64,000 bases of DNA, from contig NZ_CP126446.1 in the NCBI RefSeq assembly GCF_030166655.1, positions 2,852,001 to 2,916,000 on the forward strand. The letters are read 5' to 3'. Below, piece by piece: positions 1-7,512 of this stretch (the first letter of the stretch is position 1; every line of letters begins with the position of its first letter). This DNA is from Pontibacillus chungwhensis (GTDB lineage: Bacteria > Bacillota > Bacilli > Bacillales > BH030062). The position numbers were made by a program, and so were the translations under genes. The notes under the pieces were generated by a model. That model had not been told where the DNA came from. It searched no databases and worked only from the letters and a program-made list of their open reading frames with translations.

Positions 1-100
1 ACCTCTTCTTTTGCTATTTACCGTACATTTGGACCACCTATCCATGATATAAAATTTATCATTCCCTTTCAAAAGAAAGTTTACTTTTATTAAAAGAAAA

Positions 101-120
101 GCATATTTTATGCCTTTTTT
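101..120 (+). terminator. weak hairpin with T-run near the window edge
   Basis: A five-pair stem (GCATA/TATGC, 101-113) is followed by a run of T. It could end a transcript entering from the left edge, but the stem is short and AT-rich. Apart from this and the DnaA boxes below, nothing is recognisable in 1-413. Confidence 0.25.
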
Positions 121-168
121 GCTTAAGAAGAAGAAAAACCGTTCGACAAATTCCTACAACATTTCGAT

Positions 169-267
169 TGTGGATAACTCTATACACAAAACACACAACG
201 TTCCCATCCTATTTGTGTACAAATTTACCAGTTTACCCACAACTTATATACAGGTGGGTGTGGATAT
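169..267. promoter_or_regulatory. cluster of DnaA boxes upstream of sda
   Basis: TGTGGATAA at 169-177 is the exact complement of the DnaA box TTATCCACA. TTACCCACA (233-241) and TGTGGATAT (259-267) each differ from the consensus at one position. The cluster ends about 145 bases before sda. In B. subtilis DnaA acts directly at sda, so the placement fits transcriptional control rather than a replication origin; no dnaA or dnaN is nearby. The boxes are seen; the regulatory role is inferred from the family. Confidence 0.7.
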
Positions 268-413
268 GCATGGTGTTGTGGGGCAATATGATTCATGATA
301 CATTTAGTTCACACTAAAACAAAACATAATCTTATCACATATAAGTACGAATCTACATAGGCAAGTAAAATTATTCGCGGGAGGTGTCAGCCAACACTTT
401 GTTGGTGATCGCT

Positions 414-554
414 ATGGAACATTTATCAGATGAATTACTCATAGAGTCATACTATAAAGCCACAGAACTTAACCTCAGCGCAGAATTTATTAAGCTCATT
501 GAAGAGGAATTACAACGTCGATCAATCATTCAGAATATTAAGCGAACAAGCTAA
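414..554 (+). CDS. sda: sporulation checkpoint inhibitor Sda
   Basis: This 46-residue protein is the size of B. subtilis Sda and keeps its core: [10 protein letters not shown] near the start, the KATELNL stretch, and a second helix with [13 protein letters not shown]. Sda is a helical hairpin that binds the histidine kinases feeding the Spo0A phosphorelay (KinA type) and blocks their autophosphorylation, so that cells with disturbed replication do not start sporulation. The start is ATG 414, about 23 bases after a GGGAGGTG-like element at 379-386, so the ribosome site is not ideally spaced. DnaA boxes lie upstream and a terminator directly downstream, so the gene is probably monocistronic. 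It was found by reading the gap, since it is very short. Confidence 0.88.
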   Translation: MEHLSDELLIESYYKATELNLSAEFIKLIEEELQRRSIIQNIKRTS

Positions 555-561
555 ACAAGCC

Positions 562-591
562 GCCTATTGCTACGTGCAATGGGCTTTTTTT
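562..591 (+). terminator. rho-independent terminator of sda
   Basis: A nine-pair stem, GCCTATTGC (562-570) with GCAATGGGC (576-584), one G-T pair, loop TACGT, is followed by seven T. It sits just past the sda stop. Confidence 0.85.
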
Positions 592-742
592 ATATTCACA
601 AAATCGTCACAGTCTTTTTAAATAGTATAAAGTTGCTTCTTACCTCTTTTTTTTATTACAATGGAGTGGATATTAGCATCTTGAAAACCGTATGTTAAAA
701 GGGTACATTCTTTTATTCATATCGAGGGAGGACTTAGACTGA

Positions 743-3076
743 ATGTTAACCGCTATTTTTTTACCACTGATTTTAGCACTGTTTATCCCATTCCTGAGTA
801 AATGGAAAAACTCCATTCATACAGGGTGGTTTGTGCTACCTATTCCCTTTAGTATATTTGTTTACCTTATCACTCAGGTAGGTACACAATTTTCCCCTTT
901 TGAGCGATCGTACGCTTGGATCCCGTCACTACAAATCAATTTTGACTTGTATTTAGACGGCCTTAGTTTACTATTTGGTTTGCTCATTAGTGGTATTGGT
1001 TCACTTGTTGTACTGTACTCTATCTACTATTTACATAAAAGTGAGCAACTAGGTCATTTTTACGTGTACTTACTCATGTTTATGGCAGCCATGTTCGGTG
1101 TCGTATTCTCTGATAACGTATTTGCACTTTATACGTTTTGGGAACTTACTTCCCTTTCTTCCTTTCTTCTAATCGGATACTGGAATCACAGGAAGGGCTC
1201 AAGGTACGGGGCGTTAAAATCAATGTTGATTACCGTATTTGGAGGCCTTAGTTTACTGGGTGGACTATTACTGTTAACCATTGTCACGGATACCACGAGT
1301 ATTCAAGCTATGATGGATCAGAAAGAAACAATTGTGAATAGCCCTCAATTCGGGTGGATCTTAGGATTCGTTTTCTTGGGTGCTTTTACAAAATCCGCAC
1401 AGTTCCCATTCCATATCTGGCTACCTGACGCAATGGAAGCTCCTACTCCTGTTAGTGCATACCTTCACTCAGCCACGATGGTTAAAGCCGGTATCTTTTT
1501 AATTGCTCGCTTTTTACCTATCTTCTCGATGAATGAATGGTTCTTTATTATCGTTAGCACAGTAGGAATTGTGACATTATGCTGGGGCTCCTATATGGCA
1601 GTTCGTCAAACAGACCTGAAAGGGATCTTGGCGTTCTCTACAATTAGTCAACTTGGTATGATTATGGCCATGCTTGGATTTGGAACAAAAGTAGCCGTCT
1701 TTGCTGCTGTCTTCCACATTTTAAACCACGCTACATTTAAAGGTAGCTTGTTCATGGTCGCCGGAATTATTGACCACGAAACAGGGACGCGTGATATCCG
1801 CAAATTGGGCGGACTCATGACCCTTATGCCAATCACAGCTACACTGGCTGTTTTTGGAACCTTTTCTATGGCAGGGGTACCTTTACCGTTCTTAAACGGA
1901 TTTTATAGTAAAGAACTCTTCTTTGATGCCGCACTTCATTTAGAAGCAGAAGGGCTTGCGCATACATTGGCTACGCTCATTCCATACCTGGCTGTTTTTG
2001 GTAGCATCTTTACCTTTGTCTATTCCATGTACCTTTTCTTCGGCACTTTCCGGGGAGAATACAAAGAAAAAGACTTGCCTCAGAAGCCACACGAGGCACC
2101 AATCGGGATGCTCATCTCCCCTATTATCCTAGTGCTCTTGGTCATTACAATTGGATTAATTCCTGAGTTATTCAACAGCGCATTAATCGACCACGTAGCC
2201 GAGGCAGTAAAGGGAGAGCCGATGGAGAAACAGATCAAGTTCTGGCATGGCTTTGACTCACCTGCACTCCATATGTCCTTGATCGTAGTCGCATTAGGGG
2301 CGCTCTTGGTTAGCTTCCGACCTTATTGGGCTGGCGTCTATAAAGCAGTCCCAGGGATCTTAAGTCTGAATAAAGCTTACGATTGGTTGGTTGATCGAAC
2401 GGAGAAATATTCAAGCACGATTACAAATGGATATATGAATGGGTCTTTAAGACGTTATGTACGTCTCTTACTAGCAGCCATCCTTCTTGGAACGGTTGGT
2501 ACAATGCTTATGACTAATGGACTAGCATTAGAGGCAACCAATCTGGCAGATGTGACTTTCCCTGAAATGCTTGTCGTCATTATGATGGTGCTAGCAGCAT
2601 TAGCCACCATATTTACCAATAATCGTATTGCAGCTATTCTGATTCTTGGGGTTGTCGGATATGGATTATCCATTCTATTTGTCCTATATCGAGCACCTGA
2701 CTTAGCATTAACCCAGCTCATTATTGAAACGGTTACGGTCGCTTTATTCTTATTAGTCTTTATGCATTTGCCAGAACTAAGAAAACGTCATGAATCCGCC
2801 GGCTCTATCATTATTAATGCGGTCATTGCCATTTCCTTTGGTGCTATGATGACTATAGTGGGGATCTCCTCCTATAACAGCAAATGGTTCGAGCCAATTT
2901 CAGATTATTTCCTTGAAACGTCTGTAAAACTCGGAGGCGGTCATAACGTTGTTAACGTAATCCTTGTCGACATGCGTGGACTTGATACATTATTTGAAAT
3001 TACCGTATTAGGCATTGCAGCACTTGCAATCTTCAATATGATTAAGCTTCGCCGTAAGAAAGGGGCGAAAGAATAA
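743..3076 (+). CDS. mrpA: Na+/H+ antiporter subunit MrpA (MnhA/ShaA)
   Basis: This is the largest subunit of the multisubunit Mrp Na+/H+ antiporter, an inner-membrane complex that uses the proton motive force to expel Na+. The 777 residues hold many membrane segments. A complex-I-like proton channel core occupies roughly 1-500 (WELTSLSSFLLIGYW near 133, PDAMEAPTPVSAYLHSA near 228). The C-terminal MbhD/MbhE-like part ends with GGGHNVVNVILVD and FEITVLGIAAL. Length is close to the usual ~800. GGGAGGA (726-732) precedes ATG 743. It opens the operon mrpA-C-D-E-F-G. The C-terminus is that of a stand-alone MrpA; no MrpB domain is fused to it, although mrpB is missing downstream. Confidence 0.95.
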   Translation: MLTAIFLPLILALFIPFLSKWKNSIHTGWFVLPIPFSIFVYLITQVGTQFSPFERSYAWIPSLQINFDLYLDGLSLLFGLLISGIGSLVVLYSIYYLHKSEQLGHFYVYLLMFMAAMFGVVFSDNVFALYTFWELTSLSSFLLIGYWNHRKGSRYGALKSMLITVFGGLSLLGGLLLLTIVTDTTSIQAMMDQKETIVNSPQFGWILGFVFLGAFTKSAQFPFHIWLPDAMEAPTPVSAYLHSATMVKAGIFLIARFLPIFSMNEWFFIIVSTVGIVTLCWGSYMAVRQTDLKGILAFSTISQLGMIMAMLGFGTKVAVFAAVFHILNHATFKGSLFMVAGIIDHETGTRDIRKLGGLMTLMPITATLAVFGTFSMAGVPLPFLNGFYSKELFFDAALHLEAEGLAHTLATLIPYLAVFGSIFTFVYSMYLFFGTFRGEYKEKDLPQKPHEAPIGMLISPIILVLLVITIGLIPELFNSALIDHVAEAVKGEPMEKQIKFWHGFDSPALHMSLIVVALGALLVSFRPYWAGVYKAVPGILSLNKAYDWLVDRTEKYSSTITNGYMNGSLRRYVRLLLAAILLGTVGTMLMTNGLALEATNLADVTFPEMLVVIMMVLAALATIFTNNRIAAILILGVVGYGLSILFVLYRAPDLALTQLIIETVTVALFLLVFMHLPELRKRHESAGSIIINAVIAISFGAMMTIVGISSYNSKWFEPISDYFLETSVKLGGGHNVVNVILVDMRGLDTLFEITVLGIAALAIFNMIKLRRKKGAKE

Positions 3077-3077
3077 G

Positions 3078-3416
3078 ATGGAAATTATTACGTCCCTGTT
3101 AGCGGGTATTCTGTTCGCAACAGGAATTTACAACTTACTGCAAAAGCAGTTGCTTCGCATTGTTATTGGTACAGCTCTTATCTCTCACGGAGCTCACCTT
3201 TTCATTCTAACAATGGGGAAGTTAAAGCGAGGAAAACCTCCTATTATTGTGGAAGGGGTCGAGAACTATGTCGATCCTTTACCACAGGCATTAATCTTAA
3301 CGTCTATTGTTATTAGTTTTGGTGTGACAAGCTTTTTGCTCGTTCTGGCCTATCGAGCAGCCCAAACGAATGAAACTGATAATATGGACGAGTTAAGGGG
3401 TAACGAAAATGAGTAA
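3078..3416 (+). CDS. mrpC: Na+/H+ antiporter subunit MrpC (MnhC)
   Basis: This 112-residue protein has three predicted membrane helices and is related to NuoK of respiratory complex I. Visible family signatures are GTALISHGAHLFIL (about 32-45) and DPLPQALILTSIVI (about 67-80), which contains the conserved PQALILTSIVI run. It begins one base after the mrpA stop, and its 3' end overlaps mrpD by 8 bases, so the genes are likely translationally coupled. In other seven-gene mrp operons mrpB sits between A and C; here there is no room for it. Confidence 0.95.
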   Translation: MEIITSLLAGILFATGIYNLLQKQLLRIVIGTALISHGAHLFILTMGKLKRGKPPIIVEGVENYVDPLPQALILTSIVISFGVTSFLLVLAYRAAQTNETDNMDELRGNENE

Positions 3417-4890
3417 TTTAGCTGTTTTACCAATCCTACTACCACTATTAGCCGGTATTATCGTCGCCTTTTTCAATACGAAATTAACTACTGTTCGGTT
3501 ATTCTCAAGAATCGTGGCACTCATAAACCTTGTAGTCGTTCTTTATATCGGATGGGATGTCTACCAGAATGGGTCCATCGTACTTGAATTGGGTGGATGG
3601 AAAGCACCTTATGGCATTGTATTTGTTGCAGACATGCTAGCAATCCTGCTTGTCATTACCACCAATATCATTGCAGTTGCGTGCGTATTCTTTGCATCGA
3701 AATCTCTGAGTGACAAGAAAGAATCGTTTTATTTTTACACGTTCTTCTTCTTACTCATAACCGGGGTCTCTGGAGCCTTTCTAACAGGTGACCTATTCAA
3801 CCTATTTGTTTTCTTTGAAGTTCTTCTGATGGCTTCTTACGGTCTGATTGTTCTAGGCGGGGAGAAAGTTCAATTAAGAGAATCATTGAAATATGTACTA
3901 TTAAACCTATTCTCTTCTATGCTTTTCGTAACCGTCATATCATTCTTATATTCTGTAGTGGGTACCGTGAATATGGCCCAAGTCGCAGAACGCGTTCAAG
4001 AAGCAGAACAAAAAGGGATTTTAACAACAATCGGAATTCTACTGTTCTTTGTATTTGCAACCAAGGCAGCTGTCTTCCCTCTTTATTACTGGCTGCCTAA
4101 ATCATATATCGTGCCAAACCCTGTTGTATCAGCCCTATTTGGGGCGTTATTAACCAAGGTGGGAATTTATTCGATCCTTCGTACATTTACGATCATCTTC
4201 CATCACGAGGTTGATATTACTCACCAATTCTTTTTATGGTTAGCGGCATTGACGATGCTCTTTGGCGTAATTGGGGCACTGTCCACTCATAACATTAAGC
4301 TTATCGTAGCTTACAACATCATTCCTGCTGTCGGGTTTATGTTAATGGGTATTGCGTTATTTACTGAAACATCTATAGCCGGAACCGTTTACTATTTAAT
4401 TCACGACATGATTGTAAAGGGAGCTCTGTTCCTTCTTGTCGGGGCAATTGCTACCCTGGCTGGAACAAGTGATTTAAGAAAGATGAATGGACTCATTCAC
4501 CAGTACCCTGTTATTGGCTGGCTCTTCTTTATCGCCAGTATTACGCTGGCAGGAATTCCACCGTTTAGCGGATTTATTGGAAAGATTCTTTTAATGCAAG
4601 GCGGTTTAGAAAAGGATCAATATGTAGTCGTCATTATTGGACTGTTAACCAGTCTACTTATCCTTTTCTCTATGATTCGCATCTTCATTCAAGGCTTCTG
4701 GGGAGAGAAAGACGAAACATTTACACCTGATAAAAAAGTTGCTCGAGGCTTTACATGGCCTATTGCTTTTCTTGTCTTCTTCTCGATTTATTTAGGAGTC
4801 GGAGCTGAAACCGTTTATCCAATTATTGAGGAGATCGCACAATCCTTACTGGATCCTTCTCAGTACATTGAGTCCGTGTTAAAGGAGTAA
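3409..4890 (+). CDS. mrpD: Na+/H+ antiporter subunit MrpD (MnhD)
   Basis: A 493-residue polytopic membrane protein, the same length as B. subtilis MrpD. It is homologous to the NuoM/NuoN antiporter-like channel subunits and to the N-terminal part of MrpA. Conserved stretches include GDLFNLFVFFEVLLMASYGL (about 126-145), with the buried Glu expected for proton transfer, and KAAVFPLYYWLPKSYIVPNPVVSALF near 219, with the conserved Lys. It overlaps mrpC by 8 bases and is followed by mrpE after 6 bases. It probably forms one of the ion-translocating channels with MrpA. Confidence 0.95.
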   Translation: MSNLAVLPILLPLLAGIIVAFFNTKLTTVRLFSRIVALINLVVVLYIGWDVYQNGSIVLELGGWKAPYGIVFVADMLAILLVITTNIIAVACVFFASKSLSDKKESFYFYTFFFLLITGVSGAFLTGDLFNLFVFFEVLLMASYGLIVLGGEKVQLRESLKYVLLNLFSSMLFVTVISFLYSVVGTVNMAQVAERVQEAEQKGILTTIGILLFFVFATKAAVFPLYYWLPKSYIVPNPVVSALFGALLTKVGIYSILRTFTIIFHHEVDITHQFFLWLAALTMLFGVIGALSTHNIKLIVAYNIIPAVGFMLMGIALFTETSIAGTVYYLIHDMIVKGALFLLVGAIATLAGTSDLRKMNGLIHQYPVIGWLFFIASITLAGIPPFSGFIGKILLMQGGLEKDQYVVVIIGLLTSLLILFSMIRIFIQGFWGEKDETFTPDKKVARGFTWPIAFLVFFSIYLGVGAETVYPIIEEIAQSLLDPSQYIESVLKE

Positions 4891-4896
4891 ACCCAC

Positions 4897-5373
4897 ATGC
4901 CTTTTCAAATTGTTTTAAATATTATTATTGCAATTATGTGGACGTTTCTTCAGGAATCGTACACATTTAGCAGCTTCTTCACTGGATACTTATTTGGGAT
5001 TGTGTTGTTGTTTATGCTTCAGCGCTTTATTCCAGATGAATTCTACATGAAGCGATTTTTCAAAATTATATCGCTGATTTTGTTGTTTATTAAAGAACTC
5101 ATCTTGTCAAATGTGACCATTTTGAAATGGGTATATAAACCAAATTTAAATATGGAACCTGGTATCTTTGCCGTACCCGTTGATCTTAAGAGCAACTGGG
5201 AAATTACGTTGTTAGCAAATCTCATCACATTAACGCCGGGTACACTCTCTATTGCTATTTCCAATGATCATTCTTATATTTACGTTCATGCTATGAACAT
5301 TGAAGACGTAGAATCAGAGATTAATTCCATTAAAGAATCATTTGAGCGAGCGATTAAGGAGGTGACAAGATAA
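4897..5373 (+). CDS. mrpE: Na+/H+ antiporter subunit MrpE (MnhE)
   Basis: This 158-residue protein matches the family length. It has N-terminal membrane helices and a cytosolic C-terminal part. The conserved block LLANLITLTPGTLSIAI (about 107-123) identifies MrpE, and the C-terminal IYVHAMNIED stretch is also typical. MrpE supports assembly and full activity of the Mrp complex. It begins 6 bases after mrpD and ends one base before mrpF. Confidence 0.93.
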   Translation: MPFQIVLNIIIAIMWTFLQESYTFSSFFTGYLFGIVLLFMLQRFIPDEFYMKRFFKIISLILLFIKELILSNVTILKWVYKPNLNMEPGIFAVPVDLKSNWEITLLANLITLTPGTLSIAISNDHSYIYVHAMNIEDVESEINSIKESFERAIKEVTR

Positions 5374-5374
5374 G

Positions 5375-5683
5375 ATGCTAACTGTTGAAATGACAAAAGA
5401 GATGCTTGAGATTGTAACCGAATTCTGTATTGTGGTTACATCCATATCCATTATCCTTTTGTTATACAGAGCTGTTGTAGGCCCAACAAACCCAGACCGT
5501 GCAGTAGCACTAGATACAATCGGTATTAACCTTATGGCCCTGGCCGGATTAATTGCCATCTATCTTGTTACAACACAATTAAACGATGTTATTTTACTAA
5601 TAGGAATTTTGTTGTTTATCGGTACTGTAGCCATCGCAAAATTCCTGGAAAAGGGTGTTATCATTGAGCGGGACATGGATTGA
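5375..5683 (+). CDS. mrpF: Na+/H+ antiporter subunit MrpF (MnhF)
   Basis: A 102-residue protein with three membrane helices. The signature GPTNPDRAVALDTIGIN (about 36-52) is the MrpF hallmark, followed by GILLFIGTVAIAKFLEKG. AAGGAGGTGA at 5356-5364 with about 10 bases of spacing selects ATG 5375 over the in-frame ATG at 5390. It overlaps the next gene, mrpG, by about 20-29 bases. Confidence 0.93.
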   Translation: MLTVEMTKEMLEIVTEFCIVVTSISIILLLYRAVVGPTNPDRAVALDTIGINLMALAGLIAIYLVTTQLNDVILLIGILLFIGTVAIAKFLEKGVIIERDMD

Positions 5684-6032
5684 AATCGTTTGGGACCTCG
5701 TTATTATGGTATTTTTGCTAGCAGGTACCTTCTTCATCATTTCCTGCTCTATCGGAATCATTAGGTTCCCTGACGTATACACAAGGCTTCACGCTGCCAC
5801 AAAAGGAGCTACTCTTGGAGTAGCCGGCATTATGATCGGAGCTTTCTTATTCCTTTACATTGAACATGGAATGATTAGCGGGAAATTGATATTAGGTATT
5901 ATATTCGTCCTGTTAACAGCTCCTGTGTCTGGTCACATGATCTCAAGAGCTGCTTACCGTAGCGGCGTTCAGTTATGGGATCACAGCATTAAAGATGACT
6001 ACAAAAAAGTCGTAGATTCAGACGACCAATAA
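5655..6032 (+). CDS. mrpG: Na+/H+ antiporter subunit MrpG (MnhG)
   Basis: About 122-125 residues, close to the B. subtilis length (124), with three membrane helices. The signature GIIRFPDVYTRLHAATKGATLG (about 35-56) identifies MrpG. The first codon is GTG at 5655 or TTG at 5664; both lie inside the 3' end of mrpF, so translation is probably coupled. It is the last gene of the operon: a strong terminator follows within 10 bases of the stop. The exact start is uncertain. Confidence 0.9.
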   Translation: MLSLSGTWIEIVWDLVIMVFLLAGTFFIISCSIGIIRFPDVYTRLHAATKGATLGVAGIMIGAFLFLYIEHGMISGKLILGIIFVLLTAPVSGHMISRAAYRSGVQLWDHSIKDDYKKVVDSDDQ

Positions 6033-6040
6033 CGAAAAAA

Positions 6041-6071
6041 CCGTTCAGCTAAGTTAGCTGAACGGTTTTTT
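6041..6071 (+). terminator. terminator of the mrp operon
   Basis: An 11-pair perfect stem CCGTTCAGCTA/TAGCTGAACGG (6041-6051 and 6055-6065), a 3-base loop and six T. Strong rho-independent terminator. Confidence 0.95.
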
Positions 6072-6135
6072 ATTGAATATGAACCTGAACTAGTTATTAT
6101 AGTGGAAGAGCGTATGCAATTGTTAAGGGACAGAC

Positions 6136-6163
6136 ACTATTCTCCACGTGACTGCATAAGGTG
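6136..6163 (+). promoter_or_regulatory. SigK-type promoter upstream of sigK
   Basis: AC at 6136-6137, 17 bases, then CATAAGGTG at 6155-6163. This fits the mother-cell SigK pattern (AC, 17, CATAnnnTA) except for the last base. The same -10 core occurs before the gene at 6997. The 5' flank ACTATT could also serve SigE loosely. In B. subtilis sigK is read first by SigE and then by SigK itself. Confidence 0.5.
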
Positions 6164-6208
6164 ACTATATAGGCCAATGCCTAAATGTTAACGTGGAGGT
6201 GTATGCGC

Positions 6209-6928
6209 TTGTCTAGTTTACTGTCTGCCCTTGCCCTCTTTATCAAAGACACCCTTTTCTTTGTATCCTATGTCAAAAATCATGCCTTCCCGCAACCCCT
6301 TCCACCAGACGAAGAAGCCAAATGTCTACAAAAAATGCATGAAGGAGATGAAGAGGCAAGAAACCGATTGATTGAGCATAACTTAAGACTCGTTGCTCAC
6401 ATTGTGAAGAAGTTTGAGAACACCGGAGAGGATAATGAAGACCTGATCTCTATTGGAACCATAGGATTAATTAAAGGAATTGAGAGTTTCTCTCCAGGAA
6501 AAGGGACGAAACTTGCCACCTATGCTGCTCGCTGTATTGAAAACGAAATATTAATGCATTTAAGAGCGTTAAAGAAAACCAAGAAGGATGTTTCGTTGCA
6601 AGATCCGATTGGGCAGGATAAAGAGGGAAATGAGATTAGCCTGATCGATATCTTAAAAGCAGAAAATGCAGATGTGGTAGAATTGATCCAATTAAATATG
6701 GAAGTGGAGAAAATCAGGGAATACTTACAGATCTTAGATAAGCGAGAAAAAGAAGTAATCATTGGACGGTATGGGTTAGGACTGAAAGAGGAAATGACCC
6801 AAAGAGAGATTGCGAAAACACTCGGGATTTCAAGAAGCTATGTATCGCGAATTGAAAAAAGAGCGCTCATGAAAATCTTTCACGAGTTTTACAGAAAAGA
6901 ACATCAGAACCCTTCTCAAAATCATTAA
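6209..6928 (+). CDS. sigK: RNA polymerase sigma-K factor precursor, uninterrupted
   Basis: The late mother-cell sigma factor, which transcribes coat and maturation genes. Region 2 ([45 protein letters not shown]) and region 4 ([20 protein letters not shown]) are nearly identical to B. subtilis SigK. I choose TTG 6209: GGAGGT at 6195-6200 is 8 bases before it, whereas ATG 6203 is only 2 bases away. TTG also gives a 20-residue leader ending just before [11 protein letters not shown], exactly the pro-sequence length removed by SpoIVFB in B. subtilis. The gene is contiguous, with no skin-type element inserted. Length is 239 residues. Confidence 0.95.
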   Translation: MSSLLSALALFIKDTLFFVSYVKNHAFPQPLPPDEEAKCLQKMHEGDEEARNRLIEHNLRLVAHIVKKFENTGEDNEDLISIGTIGLIKGIESFSPGKGTKLATYAARCIENEILMHLRALKKTKKDVSLQDPIGQDKEGNEISLIDILKAENADVVELIQLNMEVEKIREYLQILDKREKEVIIGRYGLGLKEEMTQREIAKTLGISRSYVSRIEKRALMKIFHEFYRKEHQNPSQNH

Positions 6929-6937
6929 GATCATAAC

Positions 6938-6965
6938 ACAAAAAAACCACTCTCTTCATAAGGTA
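6938..6965 (+). promoter_or_regulatory. SigK-type promoter before the tiny membrane protein gene
   Basis: AC at 6938-6939, exactly 17 bases, then CATAAGGTA at 6957-6965: a full match to the SigK consensus pattern AC-17-CATAnnnTA. It lies just after the sigK stop, so the small gene can be switched on by the product of its neighbour. Confidence 0.6.
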
Positions 6966-6996
6966 TAGCAAATACCTATAAGAGAGGTGAATAGCG

Positions 6997-7155
6997 ATGG
7001 GGTATTGCGGATATGCAGGATACCCATACACCCCCTATCCAGTACCATACCCATATTATCGTCCTTTTGGAGGATACGGGCTTGGTTTAGTAGTCGTATT
7101 GCTCATCTTATTACTGGTGCTAGGTGGAGGATACTATTATAATCGATTTGCCTAG
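6997..7155 (+). CDS. tiny transmembrane spore protein (YjcZ-like)
   Basis: A 52-residue protein. The first 28 residues are rich in Tyr, Gly and Pro (YPYTPYPVPYPYY); one membrane helix follows (about 29-43, GLGLVVVLLILLLVLGGG) and then a YYYNRF tail. This resembles the YjcZ/tiny-TM family of Bacillus sporulation proteins, of unknown biochemical role. AGAGAGGTGA ends about 5 bases before ATG 6997. A SigK-type promoter precedes it and a terminator follows. Family assignment rests on composition and layout, so it is moderate; the reality of the gene is well supported. Confidence 0.75.
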   Translation: MGYCGYAGYPYTPYPVPYPYYRPFGGYGLGLVVVLLILLLVLGGGYYYNRFA

Positions 7156-7180
7156 ACATGAAGCTAGCCCATACAAAAAA

Positions 7181-7210
7181 ACAGATTCAATGATCATTGA
7201 ATCTGTTTTT
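7181..7210. terminator. bidirectional terminator between the tiny spore gene and yrhC
   Basis: A 13-pair perfect palindrome, ACAGATTCAATGA/TCATTGAATCTGT (7181-7206), with T on the + side and AAAAAA (T on the - strand) on the other. It serves both converging transcripts. Confidence 0.9.
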
Positions 7211-7442
7211 ATTGGGTTTCTTGATCTTGTAATTTCTGACTGCATTTCTTCCATCGCATTGTATACACAAAGGCAGCACTGATACTTATCGTGGTAAGTC
7301 CCATCATGAGTAATTCATAGTTCGATTCAGTTAAATACGTTGTAATAATTGTACCGAGATAAAAATAAACACTTAAAATTAAAAGCGTTACAATAAAACG
7401 GGAATAGTCTTCCATTCTTGCTTTCAAATCATCTTTATTCAT
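7209..7442 (-). CDS. yrhC: YrhC family membrane protein
   Basis: A 77-residue protein with two membrane helices (LLILSVYFYLGTII and LMMGLTTISISAAFVYTMRW) and a charged N-terminus (MNKDDLKARMEDYSRF). Its position after mtnN matches B. subtilis yrhC. The start is ATG 7442: its complement of CCTCCCC at 7450-7456 is a strong ribosome site, and an upstream in-frame ATG pair at 7472 has none. No function is established. In B. subtilis it closes the yrrT-mtnN-yrhA-yrhB-yrhC methionine-to-cysteine operon; here only mtnN and yrhC of that set remain. Confidence 0.75.
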   Translation of the reverse strand: MNKDDLKARMEDYSRFIVTLLILSVYFYLGTIITTYLTESNYELLMMGLTTISISAAFVYTMRWKKCSQKLQDQETQ

Positions 7443-7512
7443 GTAAAAACCTCCCCCTGTGTTGTTCATCATAACATGGATAAAGAGGGAGGTGATTAGT
7501 AAATTATTGGGA

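Noticed and set aside
169-267. Replication origin suggested by DnaA boxes
   Set aside because: No dnaA, dnaN or other origin genes and no DNA-unwinding AT tract nearby; the boxes precede sda, a known DnaA-controlled gene type.
110-298. 62-codon open frame on the + strand, starting MPFLLKKKK
   Set aside because: It has no ribosome site and runs through the DnaA boxes; the composition is just AT-rich intergenic DNA.
6140-6210. Skin-type element or recombination site at sigK
   Set aside because: The sigK frame is continuous and no recombinase gene is present.
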